Program-made: the position numbers and the translations under genes
Notes under the pieces: generated by a model
Seen by the model: only the letters and a program-made list of their open reading frames with translations
Database searches by the model: none
Told to the model about the DNA's origin: nothing
Shown: piece after piece, positions 7,284 through 9,729 of the stretch
Numbering within the stretch: position 1 is the first letter of the stretch
Layout: the number at the start of each line of letters is the position of its first letter
Assembly: GCA_016929365.1 (NCBI GenBank)
Contig: JAFGIZ010000189.1
Coordinates: 1 to 9,729, forward strand
Direction of reading: 5' to 3'
DNA length: 9,729 bases
From: Lentisphaerota bacterium
Lineage (GTDB): Bacteria > Verrucomicrobiota > Kiritimatiellia > UBA8416 > JAFGIZ01

Positions 7284-8308
7284 GGCCGCGCATCCTCCCC
7301 CGGCACCGGGACCGGTTCACCCGTCGCCTTCGCCTCGAGCAGAACGGTCAGCTCCCGGGCCTGGTACATCTCGCGCAGCAGGATGCCGGTCAGAAAATCC
7401 ATGTTAAAGAAGATGCCGCGCGTGGCCTTCTCCGCCGCCTGCAGGACCAGCCGGTCCAGGAGTGCCCACGCGCTGCGGGAGCCGGCGGTATCCACGCGCT
7501 CCGGGGCCCCCGGCAGAACCTCGCCGAGCGCCGCCGCGAGGCTCTCCGCCGGACGTGCGCCGGACAGGCGGTCCAGGCAGCGTTGCGCCGCCGGGTCCGG
7601 AACCGCCAGGGTCAGCCACCGCACCGCCCGGCCCCGCTCGGCTGCGCGATGCCGCATCAGCCGGGCCGCGGCTTCCACGGCCCGGGCCACGAAAAACACG
7701 GCCAGGGGCGAACCCCGCCGCGCGTCGGCCGGCCGGATCCCGCAACACCCCGCGGCCGCGATCCAATCCGCCAGGAACGCCCGCTCGAGCCGTTCGACCA
7801 GGCGCCCGACTTCTTCGTCGTCGCGGTACCCCGCGAGGGCCTCCTGGAACGGGCCGGCGAACGGGGTGTGCCGCAGCACGCGGCCCAGCGCCGGGTACTG
7901 CGTCACCGCGTCCAGCGCGGCGGGCCGGAGCAGGCCGAACCGGCCCGTGTCATAGAAACGGGCCGGCGGCCGGGCCTGCGCGTCCGGAAAACCGTGAATC
8001 CGCAGCGCCGCGCCCTCGAGATTGAGCAGATCGTAGTACCACACAAAGTAACGCAGCAGCGCGGCCGCCGGGCCCCGCACAAGGCGCAGCAGGCCCGACG
8101 CGTGCCGTATCAACGACGCATGCGCCGCGCGTTCGGCGGCCAGCACGTCCGCCACCCCGTCCCCGATCAGTCCCCGGGCCTTGAGCCAGGCGACCACGTC
8201 GTCGGCGCCGGCCAGGCCGGCGGCGGTCCGCCAGTCCCCCGGTCCCAGGAACGCGGCGCGCAGCGCACAGGCGCGCACACACGCGGCGGTATAGGCTGCC
8301 GCGCTCAT
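7280..8308 (-). CDS. atpC: V/A-type ATPase subunit C (rotor socket, V0 d-like)
   Basis: This 342-residue, mostly helical soluble protein forms the funnel that joins the D/F shaft to the K ring. Sequence identity to the family is low overall but the landmarks fit: an N-terminal AxYTAACVRACALRAAFL helix (4-21), LLRYFVWYYDLLNLEGAALR (84-103), corresponding to the family 'D-x-x-N-x-x-x-x-x-R' helix, and the C-terminal GIFFNMDFLTGILLREMYQ (298-316) followed by ARELTVLLEAK. Length is typical (about 320-360). The frame is open to 8389, but the ATG at 8308 makes an ATGA overlap with the upstream stop and has GGGAG about 4 nt before it, so it is the better start. Its position before subunit I is unusual. 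Composition is very Ala/Arg/Gly-rich, in line with the GC content. Confidence 0.88.
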   Translation of the reverse strand: MSAAAYTAACVRACALRAAFLGPGDWRTAAGLAGADDVVAWLKARGLIGDGVADVLAAERAAHASLIRHASGLLRLVRGPAAALLRYFVWYYDLLNLEGAALRIHGFPDAQARPPARFYDTGRFGLLRPAALDAVTQYPALGRVLRHTPFAGPFQEALAGYRDDEEVGRLVERLERAFLADWIAAAGCCGIRPADARRGSPLAVFFVARAVEAAARLMRHRAAERGRAVRWLTLAVPDPAAQRCLDRLSGARPAESLAAALGEVLPGAPERVDTAGSRSAWALLDRLVLQAAEKATRGIFFNMDFLTGILLREMYQARELTVLLEAKATGEPVPVPGEDARP

Positions 8309-8625
8309 ACGTCTCCCCGCAACGCCGACATCACGCATGCCACCGCCTCGTCCCGCTTTGCGTCGAGCCGCGCCGCCACGTCCCGGCACACGGCCTCCGC
8401 GTCCTGCCGGGCCTGCTCCGCAATGGACGCGCAGGCGGCGCGCGTTTCTTCCTCGATGCGCGCGCGCGCGGCCTCTGCGTCCGACTCGGCCGCCGCGCCA
8501 ATCCCCGCGACACGCGCCTCCGCGTCCTTACGCAGGCGGTCCGCCTCCTGCCGTCCCCGCGCCACGATTTCCTGCGCCTTGTGTTCGGCGGCGCGCAGCC
8601 GTTCCAGGTCAGCGGCTGTCTTCAT
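8305..8625 (-). CDS. V/A-type ATPase subunit G/H (peripheral stalk coiled coil)
   Basis: This 106-residue protein is almost entirely one charged helix rich in Ala, Glu, Arg and Asp (KAQEIVARGRQEADRLRKDA at about 16-35; further Glu/Ala/Arg repeats to about 95), with no hydrophobic core of its own. This is the character of the short stalk subunit (called G, H or NtpF in different systems) that winds around subunit E. Length fits (about 100-110). The assignment rests on helix character and position as the first ATPase gene; the family has little strict sequence conservation. The ATG at 8625 overlaps the microprotein stop by four bases, and its own stop overlaps the subunit C start, so it is coupled on both sides. 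It carries several cysteines (about 64 and 80), which is mildly unusual. Confidence 0.82.
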   Translation of the reverse strand: MKTAADLERLRAAEHKAQEIVARGRQEADRLRKDAEARVAGIGAAAESDAEAARARIEEETRAACASIAEQARQDAEAVCRDVAARLDAKRDEAVACVMSALRGDV

Positions 8626-8747
8626 GGGCGTTGTCCCGTCCTTCCGCTCTTGCGTATCTCCCGCACCACGAACCAGGCCACCATCCCGGCCAGAAAAAGC
8701 CGGACAAAAATGAGCAGAAACACAATAATATACTCAAGTTCGTTCAC
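8622..8747 (-). CDS. Single-pass membrane microprotein, function unknown
   Basis: This 41-codon ORF starts with GTG and overlaps both neighbours by four bases (GTGA with the regulator stop, ATGA with the subunit G start). The product begins MNELEY, has one hydrophobic helix at about 6-28, and ends in a basic tail (REIRKSGRTGQR) that predicts a cytosolic C-terminus by the positive-inside rule. Arg16 sits in the middle of the hydrophobic helix (FLLIFVRLFLAG), which is rare and usually functional. A GGAAG lies 7 nt before the GTG. The 5' half is distinctly richer in A/T than the genes around it. I do not recognise a family. It could be an assembly factor or accessory subunit of the membrane sector or a membrane partner of the upstream regulator. 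The precise dual overlap argues that it is a real gene. Confidence 0.72.
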   Translation of the reverse strand: MNELEYIIVFLLIFVRLFLAGMVAWFVVREIRKSGRTGQRP

Positions 8748-9565
8748 CCTCGTGCTTCCGGCCGACCCGCGAGATCGCGTTCGGCCATCTCCCGGTCCGC
8801 CTCGGCCAACAGCGTCAGCACCGCCTTCCGGCTGCGGGCCTGCCGCATGGCCGGCAACACGCCCGGCCGCCGGAAGAAAAGCGCCAGCCGCGCCAGGAGC
8901 CGCAGGTGCGCCGATTCCCCGTCGGCACAGGGCATGGCAAAGACACACGTCTTCTCGCCGTCCAGGGCGCCGAAGGCCGTCCCCTCGCGGCAGATGGCAA
9001 GCACAATGCAGGGTGTCCGGACCGGTGCATGCTCCGGATCGCGCACGTGCGGTATCGCCAGCCCGTGCCCGATGGCCGTGGACACCACGTCCTCCCGCTC
9101 CGCCAGGCGCCGCACATAGCCGTCCGCGTCGCCGATCAACCCGTCCTGCTCGAGCGGCGCGACCAGTTGCGCCAGCACCGCCTCCCGGCTGCCCGGCTGC
9201 AGGTTCAGGATAATCCGCCGGTTCGAGACCAGCCGCGTCAGCGGAACCACCTGCAACCCCCGCACCGCCGCGTCCAAGACGTCCCCCGCCGGGGCCCACT
9301 GCATGCGCACGCTCAGCCAGTCGTCCACAATCGCACGCACAAAACGCCATTGGTTCGAGACTTTCACGCCGGGGAACTGCCCCGCCTGCACCATGCGCAG
9401 AATCGTCTTCTCCGACACCTTCAGGTAGGCCGCCAGCTCCGACAACGTCAGGATCTCATCCCCGTCCGCCTTCGCTTTCCCCTGCGCCGCCGCCTTGCCC
9501 ACCAGACCGCCCCGTACCGCACGGCGGTCCCGATGAGCCCCGCTATCTTCCCTTGATTGGATCAT
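8744..9565 (-). CDS. HTH (excisionase/MerR-like) - PTS EIIA fusion, putative regulator
   Basis: This 273-residue protein has two domains. Residues about 37-84 form an excisionase-type winged helix (ILTLSELAAYLKVSEKTILR, then GQFPGVKVSNQWRF and a DDWL end), the fold of small DNA-binding modules. Residues about 108-262 match a fructose/mannitol/Ntr-type PTS EIIA domain, including STAIGHGLAIPHVRD (162-176). His173 is the expected phosphohistidine and His167 its usual neighbour. Val174 replaces the small residue commonly found after the His. There is no membrane segment and no EIIB/EIIC domain, so a regulatory role is more likely than sugar transport. The ATG at 9565 is the first available start; residues 1-36 are charged and unconserved-looking, so a start nearer GTG codon 22 is possible. 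The stop overlaps the microprotein start (GTGA), linking it to the ATPase operon. Confidence 0.88.
   Translation of the reverse strand: MIQSREDSGAHRDRRAVRGGLVGKAAAQGKAKADGDEILTLSELAAYLKVSEKTILRMVQAGQFPGVKVSNQWRFVRAIVDDWLSVRMQWAPAGDVLDAAVRGLQVVPLTRLVSNRRIILNLQPGSREAVLAQLVAPLEQDGLIGDADGYVRRLAEREDVVSTAIGHGLAIPHVRDPEHAPVRTPCIVLAICREGTAFGALDGEKTCVFAMPCADGESAHLRLLARLALFFRRPGVLPAMRQARSRKAVLTLLAEADREMAERDLAGRPEARG
8755..8759 (-). promoter_or_regulatory. Shine-Dalgarno of the GTG-start microprotein
   Basis: GGAAG lies 7 nt before the GTG at 8747, inside the end of the regulator gene. It supports the GTG as a real start; there is no in-frame ATG before codon 22 of that ORF. Confidence 0.5.
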
Positions 9566-9585
9566 TTGTCCATTTATGTCCTGTT

Positions 9586-9602
9586 CTGACTGTTCTTGTC
9601 AG
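9586..9602 (-). promoter_or_regulatory. Inverted repeat over the predicted transcription start (possible operator)
   Basis: CTGAC-7 nt-GTCAG is a perfect 5-bp inverted repeat that overlaps the end of the candidate -10 and the predicted +1. Two direct copies of CTGTTC (9581-9586 and 9590-9595, 9 bp apart) overlap it. The position suits an operator, perhaps for autoregulation by the adjacent HTH protein. The arms are short, so chance is a real alternative. Confidence 0.25.
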
Positions 9603-9629
9603 CCTACATGATTTCCCCATCGGCGTCAA
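9601..9629 (-). promoter_or_regulatory. Candidate sigma70-type promoter of the operon
   Basis: On the minus strand, TTGACG (9629-9624) is separated by exactly 17 nt from TAGGCT (9606-9601). The -35 matches consensus at five of six bases. The -10 keeps only the TA and final T, so it is weak and may need an activator. The predicted start near 9594 would leave a leader of about 30 nt before the ATG at 9565. No better pair is seen between 9566 and 9729. Confidence 0.45.
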
Positions 9630-9679
9630 GGGGGTGCCTTTGATTGGACTTACCCCATTTCTTGCGCGCTCAGCTGATA

Positions 9680-9711
9680 GGAGATCCCTCGACTACGCTC
9701 GGGATGACACT
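9680..9711. repeat. Hairpin-containing motif resembling a dispersed intergenic repeat
   Basis: ATCCC (9684-9688) and GGGAT (9701-9705) form a perfect 5-bp stem around TCGACTACGCTC, followed by GACAC. From memory this resembles the 'GATCCTTCGxxxCGCTCAGGATGAC' type of intergenic repeat found in many copies in diverse bacterial genomes. It lies upstream of the candidate promoter. It has no T-run next to it, so it is not a typical terminator. Confidence 0.4.
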
Positions 9712-9729
9712 TTCCTAAGGTTTTCTGTC

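Larger units (their letters stand above)
113..9565 (-). other. Predicted single operon: regulator, microprotein and nine V-ATPase subunits
   Basis: All eleven genes point the same way. Junctions from upstream to downstream are: four-base overlaps at 8744-8747, 8622-8625, 8305-8308 and 7280-7283; gaps of 19, 8 and 4 bp; an overlap at 3899-3902; then gaps of 2 and 2 bp. No internal gap is large enough for a terminator plus promoter. The longest, 19 bp before subunit K, holds its ribosome binding site. Confidence 0.85.

Noticed and set aside
5106..7955. 949-codon plus-strand open frame opposite subunits K, I and C
   Set aside because: No family features, Gln/Arg/His-rich composition, and it spans three conserved minus-strand genes and their junctions; a shadow of their codon bias.
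8309..8389. 27-codon N-terminal extension of subunit C
   Set aside because: The extension is Gly/Arg-rich and overlaps subunit G coding DNA; the ATG at 8308 has an ATGA overlap and a ribosome site and begins the conserved helix.
7583..8713. 376-codon plus-strand open frame opposite subunits C, G and the microprotein
   Set aside because: Antisense to conserved genes, with Arg/Pro/Ala-rich translation and no domain signature.
9562..9573. Three-codon ORF (ATG GAC AAA TGA) overlapping the regulator start region
   Set aside because: It could be a mini leader that affects initiation, but so short a frame is expected by chance and nothing else supports it.
1..9729. CRISPR arrays, tRNA or rRNA genes, transposases and phage genes
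   Set aside because: No spaced repeats, cloverleaf-like segments, rRNA motifs or transposase/integrase domains were seen. The excisionase-like fold in 8744-9565 is fused to EIIA and is not a phage excisionase.

Overview
The window is one compact, high-GC, minus-strand gene cluster encoding a complete bacterial V/A-type (rotary) ATPase. Transcription runs right to left. Order from the promoter side: a DNA-binding HTH/PTS-EIIA fusion protein (8744-9565), a 41-residue single-pass membrane microprotein with a GTG start (8622-8747), then subunits G/H (8305-8625), C (7280-8308), I (5268-7283), K (4853-5248), F (4539-4844), E (3899-4534), A (2148-3902), B (733-2145) and D (113-730).

Nine recognisable subunits account for the whole machine: the A3B3 head, D/F central shaft, E/G peripheral stalks, C socket, stator membrane subunit I and proteolipid ring K. 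The key functional residues are in place: Walker A in A, an arginine-finger motif in B, two membrane arginines in I and the ion-binding Glu114 in K. Nothing looks broken. K lacks the Gln and the hydroxyl residue after the Glu that Na+-binding rotors use, so proton coupling is the better guess.

The genes are packed tightly. Five junctions are four-base ATGA/GTGA start-stop overlaps, and the rest are gaps of 2, 2, 4, 8 and 19 bp. A TTGACG-17-TAGGCT promoter candidate lies just upstream of the HTH/EIIA gene, which suggests one transcript for all eleven genes. The parts that standard V-ATPase knowledge does not explain are the first two genes: a putative phosphorylation-responsive regulator and a tiny membrane protein with an arginine in the middle of its transmembrane segment, both translationally coupled to the ATPase genes.

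The flanks are short. Positions 1-112 hold a 9-bp-period tandem motif and no convincing terminator. Positions 9566-9729 hold the promoter, a short inverted repeat and, at the far right, a hairpin-containing motif of dispersed-repeat type. The organism is a GC-rich bacterium. The HTH-EIIA architecture, the V-type ATPase and the repeat style are reminiscent of the PVC group (Kiritimatiellota, Verrucomicrobiota, Planctomycetota), but this is an impression and not a demonstrated assignment.
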